This document shows positions 7,387 to 14,460 of a stretch of DNA of 22,456 nt, piece after piece. Both the position numbers and the translations under genes were made by a program. This DNA comes from Dehalococcoidia bacterium (lineage in GTDB: Bacteria > Chloroflexota > Dehalococcoidia > Dehalococcoidales > BS750m-G39): positions 1 through 22,456 of the forward strand of contig JAUWZG010000006.1 of the NCBI GenBank assembly GCA_030615425.1, written 5' to 3'. Within the stretch, counting starts at the first letter, position 1, and each line of letters starts with the position of its first letter. The notes under the pieces are model-generated. The model saw nothing but the letters and a program-made list of their open reading frames with translations, was not told where the DNA came from and searched no databases.

Positions 7387-7832
7387 AGCTTTTCCTCCCC
7401 TATTATTTGCTCGGTGATAAATGGTATCCTCCCCTCCACCCCTCCGGTGCACTCCTCGCCAAAGGTGGTATTATCCTCTATCTCCACAGCGTATATGCTA
7501 ATATGCTCGGGCATCTTATATCCCAGCCCCCGCCCAATCTCGTAGGCAGTGGCAATATCTATGCTATGAGAGGAAGATAGATTAGCGGTGGGTTTTAGGG
7601 CTTCCAGCCCAAGCTTGTAGAGCTCTCCCGGTTTCCCTTTTTCAGTTCTTATAGAATCGATGATGATGAGCTTATCATAGCCCACTATAAGGTCAAGAAG
7701 TGCAATTCCGGCTTCGCTTGTCTCTGTCACTTCCAATTCAGGATTTCTCTCCTTGAGCTTGCGGGCAATTTTGATTCCGACCCCATCGTCGGTAAGAATA
7801 GGGTTACCAACTCCCAAAATGAGTGTGTTCAT
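7383..7832 (-). CDS. [NiFe]-hydrogenase maturation protease
   Basis: This endopeptidase of the HycI/HyaD/FrhD type removes the C-terminal peptide of the large subunit after nickel insertion, acting on the processing site visible in the large subunit at residue 460. The product begins MNTLILGVGNPILTDDGVGI, with the GxGNxxLxDDGVG motif and acidic residues at 15-16 that take part in nickel sensing, and has SSHSIDIATAYEIGRGLG in the middle. At 149 residues it is of normal size. Its stop overlaps the mvhD start by 4 bases. The ribosome site is weak (AAGA). Confidence 0.92.
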   Translation of the reverse strand: MNTLILGVGNPILTDDGVGIKIARKLKERNPELEVTETSEAGIALLDLIVGYDKLIIIDSIRTEKGKPGELYKLGLEALKPTANLSSSHSIDIATAYEIGRGLGYKMPEHISIYAVEIEDNTTFGEECTGGVEGRIPFITEQIIGEEKL

Positions 7833-7844
7833 ATTTATCTTTTC

Positions 7845-8084
7845 TTAGGTTTTATCCTCCCTGAAAGACTCTAAAAATACCTCAGGAACTCTGGGAACTT
7901 GGGCATCCGTCCAAGACTCAAGGCAACTGAAGGAGCAGAAGTTATAATGCTCAACGGAGCCCAAACCTTTCCACTGAGAAACAGTCAGCCAGCCTTTGAG
8001 CACCTCGCAGGGTAGCGCTTCAGGAGGACATTCCGCTACTTCACCGCAAGAATGACAGGAAAGGCGTATTCTCCGCTTTCTCAT
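7845..8084 (-). CDS. Small cysteine-rich, probable zinc-binding protein
   Basis: The 79-residue protein has cysteines in pairs: Cys10 and Cys13 (CHSC), Cys19, Cys26, and Cys50 and Cys54 (FCSFSC). The N-terminal CxxC together with FCSxxC followed by LESW is the pattern of a small zinc finger, but I cannot assign a family. It has a basic start (MRKRRIR) and no membrane segment. GGGAGG precedes the ATG by 3 bases, and the gene sits 9 bases after the FmdB-like gene and 12 bases before the protease gene. Its place among hydrogenase genes suggests a role in assembly or metal handling; this is inference only. Confidence 0.7.
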   Translation of the reverse strand: MRKRRIRLSCHSCGEVAECPPEALPCEVLKGWLTVSQWKGLGSVEHYNFCSFSCLESWTDAQVPRVPEVFLESFREDKT

Positions 8085-8093
8085 TAGCCTCCC

Positions 8094-8321
8094 TTATGCT
8101 GCTAAAGAACAGGAGCTACAGGTATTGGAGGCGCAAGTGCTACATGCGCTTCCTATCTCAGAAGCAGGTGACCCTTCAGAACTTCTGGAGAATAATGAAA
8201 GCGCTCGCTGAGCACTACTGCCACAACTTGGGCAGAGAGCACCCTCACTTGACTGGCTCATTGCTCTGAGCAACTCAAACTTAAGTTTGCAATCTGAACA
8301 AACATACTCATATATAGGCAT
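8094..8321 (-). CDS. FmdB-type zinc ribbon protein
   Basis: The 75-residue product starts MPIYEYVCSDCKLKFELL and continues with LCPSCGSSAQRAL, the two CxxC knuckles of the FmdB/CxxC_CxxC_SSSS family. The C-terminal third is unusually rich in Cys and Ser (GSACSTCASNTCSSCSLAA), giving five more cysteines that could bind a metal or form a second knuckle. FmdB proteins were named from the formamidase and formylmethanofuran dehydrogenase contexts and are thought to be regulators or accessory proteins; the molecular role is not established. GAAGG lies 7 bases before the ATG. The gene is part of the hydrogenase run. Confidence 0.85.
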   Translation of the reverse strand: MPIYEYVCSDCKLKFELLRAMSQSSEGALCPSCGSSAQRALSLFSRSSEGSPASEIGSACSTCASNTCSSCSLAA

Positions 8322-8345
8322 TATTCTGCCTTCCAGAAGCTACCT

Positions 8346-8564
8346 TTAAACAGCGACCACCTCCTTGACCTCAGGTATCTGCTCCTTGAGCACTCGTTCA
8401 ATCCCCTGCTTCAAGGTCATCGTCGCCACCGGACAGCCGGCACAAGCACCCTTGAGCATTACCTTAACCACCCCTCCCTCCACCCCCACCAGCTCAACAT
8501 CTCCACCGTCTGCCTGTAAAGCAGGCCTTATCTTGGCTAGAGCTGCTTCCACCTTCTCTTTCAC
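8346..8564 (-). CDS. NifU C-terminal domain Fe-S scaffold protein
   Basis: This 72-residue protein consists of only a NifU C-terminal (Nfu) domain. It begins with a helix (KVEAALAKIRPALQADGGDVELV), then strands (VVKVMLKGACAGCPVATMTL) holding the CxxC pair (CAGCP), and ends EVKEVVAV. Nfu domains carry a [4Fe-4S] cluster shared by two subunits and pass it to target proteins. A strong AAGGAGGT site precedes the GTG start. It lies 61 bases downstream of the large subunit gene, so it may supply clusters to the small subunit, MvhD or HypD; that assignment is inference. Confidence 0.92.
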   Translation of the reverse strand: MKEKVEAALAKIRPALQADGGDVELVGVEGGVVKVMLKGACAGCPVATMTLKQGIERVLKEQIPEVKEVVAV

Positions 8565-8625
8565 AACCCACCTCCTTATATTTATTTATAAAATTGTGTA
8601 AGCGTTGGCTATAGTTCCCGCCAGG

Positions 8626-10083
8626 TTATCTTTCCAGTTTTTTTACCAGGTTCCCCTCGGAGTCATATACATTGACCTCAAGAGGCGTCCTCCCTGGGAG
8701 GGAATGGGTGGCGCAGGCATGACACGGGTCATAGGCTCTAAATGCCATCTCAATCATGTTGAGAATCCCGTCAGGGACTTCCCCCTTCTTTATCAGCGAC
8801 TTGGCTGCCTTCTCCACCGACATGTTAATTGCCGCCGAGTTATTCTGAGTAGCCACAATCAGATTGACCCCGGTGAGAATTCCCTGGTCGTCAGTCTGGT
8901 AGTGGTGGATAAGCGTCCCTCTCGGCGCTTCTACCACCCCTATCCCCTCCTTGGGCGTTTCAGTGGGTAGGTTCACGATGTCATCTGAGGTTATCTCAGG
9001 GTCTTTGGCAAGCTCCAGCACCCGCTCCGCGGCGTAAAGCGCCTCCACCAGCCGAGCCCAGTGAAAAGCCAGAGTGCTGTGAACTGGCTTTCCCCCTAAT
9101 GTCTGATACATTTTTTCATAGGCTTCCTGAGCCAGTGGTGTGGTCATGCCATCGGAGGCATTCAGCCGGGCCAGCGGCGCCACCCGGAAAACACCACTCT
9201 CTTTCCCATCAACAAAGCCCTTCCAGCCTATTTTCTTGAGAAAGGAGAACCTCACGTAAGTCCAGGGCTCAACATGCTCCCTGATGTGGTCCAGATAGTT
9301 CTGAACCTTAAACTTGGCAAACTCCTTACCATCAGGGTCAACCACCCTTATCTGACCATCGTAAAAGTTCACCTTGTTATTCTCATCCACCAGCCCCATA
9401 TAGTATGTCCGGTGCGAGTAGATATCTCCGGTAACCAGGTCGACATATTCTTTATTCTTGAGCACCACATCATCAAAAAGCCCGAGGGCAACCTGGCAGA
9501 ACTCGACGCCGTATTCCCCGGCTTCGATAATTGTCTTCCTCTCTTCTTCGGTAATCTGCTTTGATACCCCTCCCGGCAAGCCGCAGGTAGGCATAACCGG
9601 CTTGCCCCCGATTATCCTCAGCACATTCCTCATCCTCTTCCTCATCTCGATGACCTTTCCCCCCACCTCCAAGCCCACCTTGCCGATAACTCCCAAAACA
9701 TTTCTCTCCGCGGCCGGTGCCGTGGGACCGACAACAAAGTCGGGACCACCCAGGAAGATAAAGTGCAAAATATGGTCTTCGGCATAGAAGGCATTGTACA
9801 TCAGTTCTCTTATCTTCTTCGCCGCCGGGGGTGGCTCAACCTTAAACAGGTCATCCAGGGCTTTAGAAGATGCCATGTGGTGAGCAGTAGGACAGACGCC
9901 GCATATCATGGTGGTTATTCTAGGCATCTCCTCAGCAGCTCTCCCTTCAGCGAACTTCTCAAACCCCCTCAGTTCGGGAATCTGCAGACAGGCCCGCTCA
10001 CAATTCCCCTCGTCATTGAGGAATATCTCTATCTTCCCATGCCCCTCAAGCCTGGTTATCGGGTCGATGGTTATCTTCTTCAT
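8626..10083 (-). CDS. mvhA: [NiFe]-hydrogenase large (alpha) subunit, group 3 Mvh/Vhu type
   Basis: This subunit holds the NiFe(CN)2CO centre that splits or forms H2. Nickel ligands are in the L1 motif ICGVCPTAHH (Cys61, Cys64) and the L2 motif DPCHACATH (Cys454, Cys457). The N-terminal ITRLEGHGKIEIF is typical. L2 is followed by a 25-residue tail (SLPGRTPLEVNVYDSEG and on) that the maturation protease would remove after His460. The 485 residues and the short, soluble-type sequence fit the cytoplasmic methyl-viologen-reducing group (Mvh/Vhu), and the MvhD subunit downstream agrees with this. The ATG overlaps the small-subunit stop as ATGA, so the two subunits are made in balance. Confidence 0.95.
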   Translation of the reverse strand: MKKITIDPITRLEGHGKIEIFLNDEGNCERACLQIPELRGFEKFAEGRAAEEMPRITTMICGVCPTAHHMASSKALDDLFKVEPPPAAKKIRELMYNAFYAEDHILHFIFLGGPDFVVGPTAPAAERNVLGVIGKVGLEVGGKVIEMRKRMRNVLRIIGGKPVMPTCGLPGGVSKQITEEERKTIIEAGEYGVEFCQVALGLFDDVVLKNKEYVDLVTGDIYSHRTYYMGLVDENNKVNFYDGQIRVVDPDGKEFAKFKVQNYLDHIREHVEPWTYVRFSFLKKIGWKGFVDGKESGVFRVAPLARLNASDGMTTPLAQEAYEKMYQTLGGKPVHSTLAFHWARLVEALYAAERVLELAKDPEITSDDIVNLPTETPKEGIGVVEAPRGTLIHHYQTDDQGILTGVNLIVATQNNSAAINMSVEKAAKSLIKKGEVPDGILNMIEMAFRAYDPCHACATHSLPGRTPLEVNVYDSEGNLVKKLER

Positions 10084-11060
10084 TCCATTCTCCTTCTCCT
10101 AAGCAAAGAGGAAGCCAGACTAAATCGGTAGACTGTCCCTGCCGGGTCGGCAATACTATCAATTAGCTTCTTGACCTCTTCCTCGGTCATGTTCTCTTCA
10201 CCCTCCAGCCCCAGTATAGAAGCTACCATGGACAGGGCTTTGGCTCCCTGGTCGACGACGCCGTCCAGCGGGCCGAAGCACCCCCGGCACGGCTGGTTAG
10301 CCCGAATGCAGGTTTCGCCACAGCCGGTGCGAGTAGCCGGGCCGAGGCAGATTACCCCCTGGTCGAGAAAGCACTTCTCGGGGTCAAGCTTGATCTGCCA
10401 CGGTCTTTTTACTTCGTCAATGGATAATTTATCCGGCTTACTCTCTGCCCTGGGGCAGGTATCACACAGAGCCTTATTGGGTGCCAGCACCGCCCCCTTC
10501 TCCGGCAGCTCCCCCTTGAGAATGGCAGTTACCGCATTCATTACTAAATCGGGGGGCGGCGGACAGCCGGGGAGGTAATAATCCACATCGATGGTCTGGT
10601 CTAAGGTCTTCACCGTATCATAGAACTCGGGCAGGGTAAGCTCTCCCTCGTCAACCTTCGTTTTCTCCTGCGGGAAAATCCCTTCGGGGTTTTCCACGGT
10701 GGGGACTTCCTTATAAACCCGGTTAAAAATGGCATCCCGGTTCCAGAAGTTCCCCAGCCCCGGAATTCCGCCCAGGTGAGCACAGGCGCCAAAGGCAACC
10801 ACCAGACCGGATTTTTGCCTGAGTAGCTTTACCATCTCCTCCTGCTCTTCCAGCCTTACGGCGCCGTTGATGAAGCTCACCGCTATTTCACCATCTTTTA
10901 AGGTTTCAATATCCTTGCGCTTGAAATCCAGCGCCACCGGCCAGAGAACAATATCCACGGCATCGGCTACCTTGAGTAAATCTTCATTAAGGTCAACCAC
11001 TGTCTCCTCACAGCCGCCACAGGAAGCACACCAGTAAAAAGCGACCTTTGGTTTAGCCAT
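10080..11060 (-). CDS. mvhG: [NiFe]-hydrogenase small (gamma) subunit, group 3 Mvh/Vhu type
   Basis: The small subunit carries the Fe-S clusters that lead electrons away from the NiFe site. Ligands of the proximal cluster are visible: WCASCGGCEE (Cys11, Cys14, Cys17), FGACAHLGG and LPGCPPPPD. The C-terminal half adds many cysteines (LCDTCPRAES, KCFLDQGVICLGPATRTGCG, CRGCFGPLDG) for two further clusters. There is no twin-arginine signal, so the enzyme is cytoplasmic. The frame is open to 11111, but the ATG at 11060 starts the family sequence MAKPKVAFYW and has an AGGAAGGGGG stretch upstream. At 326 residues it is of usual length. It is the first gene of the hydrogenase run. Confidence 0.93.
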   Translation of the reverse strand: MAKPKVAFYWCASCGGCEETVVDLNEDLLKVADAVDIVLWPVALDFKRKDIETLKDGEIAVSFINGAVRLEEQEEMVKLLRQKSGLVVAFGACAHLGGIPGLGNFWNRDAIFNRVYKEVPTVENPEGIFPQEKTKVDEGELTLPEFYDTVKTLDQTIDVDYYLPGCPPPPDLVMNAVTAILKGELPEKGAVLAPNKALCDTCPRAESKPDKLSIDEVKRPWQIKLDPEKCFLDQGVICLGPATRTGCGETCIRANQPCRGCFGPLDGVVDQGAKALSMVASILGLEGEENMTEEEVKKLIDSIADPAGTVYRFSLASSLLRRRRME

Positions 11061-11085
11061 CTTTCCCCCTTCCTGCTTAGAGAGT

Positions 11086-11097
11086 ATATCTAGATAT
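11086..11097. promoter_or_regulatory. 12-base palindrome in the hydrogenase leader
   Basis: ATATCTAGATAT is a perfect palindrome between the candidate promoter and the small-subunit start, about 25 bases downstream of the expected transcription start. A further ATATC half-site lies next to it on the - strand (AATATCCGCCATATC). It could be an operator, but no regulator can be named and a chance AT-rich palindrome is possible. Confidence 0.3.
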
Positions 11098-11121
11098 GGC
11101 GGATATTGCAAGCTGACAGAA

Positions 11122-11151
11122 ATTATACTTCAAGCCCCCACAACAGGGCAA
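11122..11151 (-). promoter_or_regulatory. Candidate sigma-70-type promoter of the hydrogenase operon
   Basis: On the - strand a perfect TATAAT box (11127-11122) follows TTGCCC (11151-11146) by 18 bases. Transcription would start near 11115 and give a leader of about 55 bases before the small-subunit ATG. It is the best promoter match upstream of the 14-gene run, and gaps inside the run are short, so one long transcript is likely. Confidence 0.55.
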
Positions 11152-11180
11152 ACCCTCTGCTTTTACCTGCTATCCCTATC

Positions 11181-12224
11181 CTAGTAAACCTTTATTCTTC
11201 TCAGCTTCAATATCAGGAAGACCTCTTTGCCCACGGTTAAATCCATATCCTCGAATATATGATGAGGCACTTCAGCCAACAGCTTATTTTCACCCACCCT
11301 GACCTCAAGTCTAACTGCATCCCCAGAAGACTTAATGCTGGTGACTACTCCTTTAAATCGGTTCACCTCTGGTCCCGGAGGTTTAGTTTCAGAAATATAT
11401 ATATCTCTGGGGAATAGAGCGATGCGCCTGACTATATTTCCATCGTCGGGGAGAATTATATTTAGCCCACCACAATTAGCCTCCATAACTCCCTGCCCCA
11501 GGCTACGGCAATGGTCACAGTGCAGGATGCTTGGTGCCCCAATAAAATCGGAGACCACTTCATTTACGGGATAGAAAAATACCTCTTCTGGCTTACCCAC
11601 CTGTTGCAGCTGACCGTTCTGGATGATGGCTATCCTATCAGCCATCTCCTCAGCCTCCTCCAGGTCATGAGTTACATATATGGTGGTAATACCCAGTTTT
11701 TTCTGGAGCTGCTTTAGCTCGGTTCTCAGGTATTTGGCGGTCTGCATATCCAGGCTGCTTAAGGGCTCATCCAGAAGCAAAACCTTGGGCGAAAGGGCGA
11801 GGGCTCGGGCTAGGGCAACCCGCTGCTTTTCACCGCCACTCAGATGTTTGGGATAACGGGAGGCAAGGTAGCTTATCTTCATCAGCTCTAGTAGCTCCTC
11901 TACTCTTCCCTGCAGCTTGTCTTGAGCCTGTTTGTGGGCTCTCAAGCCGTAGGCTATGTTTGCCGCCACGTCAAGGTGGGGGAATAAAAACAAATCCTGG
12001 AACAGGTAGCCTACCCCTCTCTTACTGGATGGAAGTTTGTCCACCGGTTGGCTATCAAAGAACACCGAGCCATCATAATCGGTCAGTCCGGCGATAATAT
12101 TAAGCAGAGTGGTTTTACCGGCACCGTTTGGCCCCAGTAACACCAGTAATTCCTTATCCAATATCTCCAGGTCTACATTCCGGCAGATATATTTACATAT
12201 GTTTTCCAGCTTGATAGAGGGCAA
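11181..12224 (-). CDS. ABC importer ATPase with oxyanion-type C-terminal domain
   Basis: The nucleotide-binding subunit energises import through the permease encoded just upstream. It has Walker A (GPNGAGKTT, residues 31-39), the signature LSGGEKQRVALARAL, Walker B with VLLLDEPLSSLD, and the H-loop YVTHD. NitT/TauT-type ATPases are usually near 260 residues; this one is 347 because of a C-terminal beta-rich domain of about 110 residues (from GAPSILHCD to LKLRRIKVY) that resembles the TOBE regulatory domain of ModC, WtpC and CysA. That domain begins with a CxxC pair (HCDHC). The start is a TTG with GGAGG 4 bases upstream, 1 base beyond the permease stop, so coupling is likely. ModE-like sites upstream suggest molybdate or tungstate as substrate. 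Confidence 0.88.
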   Translation of the reverse strand: MPSIKLENICKYICRNVDLEILDKELLVLLGPNGAGKTTLLNIIAGLTDYDGSVFFDSQPVDKLPSSKRGVGYLFQDLFLFPHLDVAANIAYGLRAHKQAQDKLQGRVEELLELMKISYLASRYPKHLSGGEKQRVALARALALSPKVLLLDEPLSSLDMQTAKYLRTELKQLQKKLGITTIYVTHDLEEAEEMADRIAIIQNGQLQQVGKPEEVFFYPVNEVVSDFIGAPSILHCDHCRSLGQGVMEANCGGLNIILPDDGNIVRRIALFPRDIYISETKPPGPEVNRFKGVVTSIKSSGDAVRLEVRVGENKLLAEVPHHIFEDMDLTVGKEVFLILKLRRIKVY

Positions 12225-12225
12225 G

Positions 12226-12987
12226 TTACCTCCACTTGGTGGTTATTCTGGCTTCCAGATACTCAAAGAACTTCTCAAAGGAAAGGCACATCACGGCTAA
12301 TACTATCAAACAGACGATAATAATGTCCATCCGAATCAGGCTCTCCGCCTTCATCATCAGGGCGCCGATACCGGTGGGAATAGCCACCATCTCAGCGGCG
12401 ATTATCACCCGCCAGGCCATGCCCGCCTCCAGCCTGAGCCCGGTAAATATGTTGGGCAGGGCTAAGGGCATAACCACCGTGGTCAGAATCCTGACATCGG
12501 ATGCCCCCAGCGTCCTGGCCACCCGGATATAATCCTTATCTACATTTCTGATGCCGGTGACGGTGTTATAGAGGACGGGGAAGAAGGAGCAGATAAAGAT
12601 TATGGTAATGGGCAGCATCTCGTTTATCCCTATCCACAGCATGAGCAGGGGTAGCCAGCCCAAAGCTGGGATAGGATAGAGCAGGCTGACTATGGGATGT
12701 AACGCCTTGTTCAGGTTTTCCGTCCAGCCCATGGCCGTGCCCACGACCAGCCCAGCTATGGAACCGGCGCAGAAGCCAATGAGCACCCGCGTCAGGCTGG
12801 CGAAGAAATTATCCCCCAGCACGCCGGTGGCAGCCAGATGATAGAACTCCACCATCACCGTGGAGAAGGGGGGGAAGAGGAATTCCCCCGGGGTCAGGTT
12901 CAGGCGAGCAACTAATTCCCAGATAGCCAGAAACACGACTATGGGTACTATGCCCCACCCCGGCTTCAGCTTTTTGAGACTATTCAC
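12226..12987 (-). CDS. ABC importer permease, SsuC/TauC/NitT type
   Basis: The 253-residue protein is an integral membrane permease of the binding-protein-dependent transport family. Hydrophobic segments include VPIVVFLAIWELVARL, VLIGFCAGSIAGLVVGTAMG, GWLPLLMLWIGINEMLPITI and IIIVCLIVLAVMCLSF, about six in all. The cytoplasmic coupling loop (EAA-like) is VARTLGASDVRILTTVVMPL followed by ALPNIF. The AVARLN start region and GWLPLLMLW are typical of nitrate/sulfonate/taurine permeases rather than of ModB. The start is GTG and overlaps the lipoprotein stop by 8 bases; an ATPase follows 1 base after its stop. Substrate is not readable from the permease itself. Confidence 0.9.
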   Translation of the reverse strand: MNSLKKLKPGWGIVPIVVFLAIWELVARLNLTPGEFLFPPFSTVMVEFYHLAATGVLGDNFFASLTRVLIGFCAGSIAGLVVGTAMGWTENLNKALHPIVSLLYPIPALGWLPLLMLWIGINEMLPITIIFICSFFPVLYNTVTGIRNVDKDYIRVARTLGASDVRILTTVVMPLALPNIFTGLRLEAGMAWRVIIAAEMVAIPTGIGALMMKAESLIRMDIIIVCLIVLAVMCLSFEKFFEYLEARITTKWR

Positions 12988-13984
12988 CTTCGAGATACCT
13001 CAAGTCCAGGATTTCGCTGGCGTCAAAACGGCTGGTTATATAGCCCAGCTCCGCCAGGTAGTCTATGGTCTCTTGGACCACCTCGGGGTCGATGCTCAGG
13101 GTATAGTCCAGCCTTTCCATAGAGCGCAGCAGCGCCTCAGGGGTGATTTCCAGGCTGGCGGTGACCTCCGCTGCCTCAGCGGGGAAGACTTCACCGCCGA
13201 CGACTTGCAATTGTCTAGCCATAACCTCGGCTGCCTCTTCAGGATGCTCATTTACCCAATCGGTTGCCCTCTGCGATACCTCCACCAGCTTGGCGACAAT
13301 CTCAGGATGATTATCTATCAGGTCCTGCTTGACCACCAGCACGCTGCCCTGCATATCAGGCCAGACATCCTGACTCATCAGTAGCATCTCAAAGCCGAAG
13401 TCCTCGGCCATAGTCGCCCACTGTTCGGGGAGAAAGGCGGCATCGAGCTGCCCCACCCCTATCGACAGGACTATTTTGGGCGGATTCATGCGCTGAATAT
13501 TATCCACTATCTTATCTTCATCAAGACCGTATTCGTCTATGGTCTTATGCATTAGCACGTCAACGGCGCCGCCTTCTCTGACGCAGCCGATGCGAATGCC
13601 GGGGTTCTCTAAATCGTACACTGTCTTTATCTTATCGGGATTGACCACCAGTCCATAGCCGTACTTATGAGTCCCAGCCACGATTTTTATGGGCACCCCG
13701 GCGTTGGCATAGACATTTATTGCCGGCACCAAACAGATATAGGCGACCTCAATATCACCCCGCCCCAGAGCCGCGGCTAAAGCCATGCCGGTTACATAGC
13801 TCTCGTAGGTGGTCAGATTTAGCCCCTCCTGCTCAAACCAGCCCTTATCCTGAGCTATATAGGCACAGACGGCATGGTCCATAAACTCCACCGCCACGCC
13901 AATAGGCGGTTCTTCTTCCTGAGTACAGCCAGCGATAGGAATAACCAGCAACCCAACCAGGAGCAAAAAGAAGAGCTTTCTCAT
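12980..13984 (-). CDS. ABC importer substrate-binding lipoprotein, NMT1/SsuA-like
   Basis: The 334-residue protein begins with a lipoprotein signal (MRKLFFLLLVGLLVIPIAGC), with Cys20 as the lipid-modified residue, so it is anchored outside the membrane. The mature part has the NitT/TauT-type layout: AVCAYIAQDKGWFEQEGLNL, MALAAALGRGDIEVAYI, NAGVPIKIVAG and GIRIGCVREGGAVDV. Such proteins bind nitrate, sulfonates, taurine, pyrimidine precursors or other small anions. Here the linked ModE-like gene and its operators suggest a molybdenum or tungsten oxyanion, but the fold is not that of ModA or WtpA, so the ligand is open. GGGAG lies 8 bases before the ATG. Confidence 0.87.
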   Translation of the reverse strand: MRKLFFLLLVGLLVIPIAGCTQEEEPPIGVAVEFMDHAVCAYIAQDKGWFEQEGLNLTTYESYVTGMALAAALGRGDIEVAYICLVPAINVYANAGVPIKIVAGTHKYGYGLVVNPDKIKTVYDLENPGIRIGCVREGGAVDVLMHKTIDEYGLDEDKIVDNIQRMNPPKIVLSIGVGQLDAAFLPEQWATMAEDFGFEMLLMSQDVWPDMQGSVLVVKQDLIDNHPEIVAKLVEVSQRATDWVNEHPEEAAEVMARQLQVVGGEVFPAEAAEVTASLEITPEALLRSMERLDYTLSIDPEVVQETIDYLAELGYITSRFDASEILDLRYLEGE

Positions 13985-14014
13985 TCCTTCATCTCCCTAA
14001 GTCAAATTAAATTG

Positions 14015-14036
14015 GCTATATCGCATTAGATATAGC
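14015..14036. promoter_or_regulatory. ModE-like operator upstream of the importer genes
   Basis: GCTATAT (14015-14021), eight bases, then ATATAGC (14030-14036) make a perfect 7-8-7 inverted repeat. It lies 31 bases upstream of the lipoprotein start. A possible -35 box, TTGCCA on the - strand (14045-14040), sits 3 bases before it, so bound protein would cover the promoter. The identical arms and spacing recur upstream of modE. The arrangement is like the known ModE operator of the E. coli mod operon. Confidence 0.75.
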
Positions 14037-14050
14037 GTCTGGCAAAAAAT

Positions 14051-14431
14051 TTATCCAACCCGCTTCAGGAACTTCTCAAATTTAGCCCGCAACTTCTTGT
14101 AGTGTTCAACTGCCCTTCGCCCCTCCCCGGTCAATCGGGCATGTCCTCCTCCAGCCCCGCCGGCGGTTTTCTCCACCAGGGGCACCGGTGCTAAGCGATT
14201 GGCTGATTCTATCCAGAGCCAGGCGTTGCGGTAACCCAGCTTCATTGACCGGGCGGCAGCGGCTATGGAGCCAAACTCATCAACGCGCTCCAGCAGCATC
14301 GCTCTCCCCCACCCCATATACAACTCGCCGTCCTTCTCCAGCCATACCCTGCCTCTTACCCTATAACCTGGCTCCGGGTGGCGGGAGAATTGCGAAGGCT
14401 TTTTCGGCCTGAACCTTGGTATCTCGGTCAC
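14051..14431 (-). CDS. ModE-family winged-helix DNA-binding protein
   Basis: The 126-residue product matches the N-terminal DNA-binding domain of ModE: RAMLLERVDEFGSIAAAARS, MKLGYRNAWLWIESANRL, then PLVEKTAGGAGGGHARLTGE and GRRAVEHYKKL. The run SIAAAARSMKLGYRNAWLWI is the helix-turn-helix, and the TAGGAGGGHARLT hairpin is the wing. There are no molybdate-binding (Mop/TOBE) domains, so it either senses metal differently or depends on another protein. The GTG at 14431 is 3 bases after an AGGA, a short distance, so the exact start is uncertain. It lies directly upstream of the importer genes, in the same direction, with an operator before each. Confidence 0.88.
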   Translation of the reverse strand: MTEIPRFRPKKPSQFSRHPEPGYRVRGRVWLEKDGELYMGWGRAMLLERVDEFGSIAAAARSMKLGYRNAWLWIESANRLAPVPLVEKTAGGAGGGHARLTGEGRRAVEHYKKLRAKFEKFLKRVG

Positions 14432-14460
14432 TTATCCTCTGTCCGGTGAGAGCAGTCTAT

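Noticed and set aside
11181..13984. Plain sulfonate or nitrate importer assignment
   Set aside because: Not excluded, but the long TOBE-like ATPase domain and the ModE-like gene with twin operators make it less likely than Mo/W uptake; no ssuD-, tauD- or nitrate reductase-like gene is nearby.
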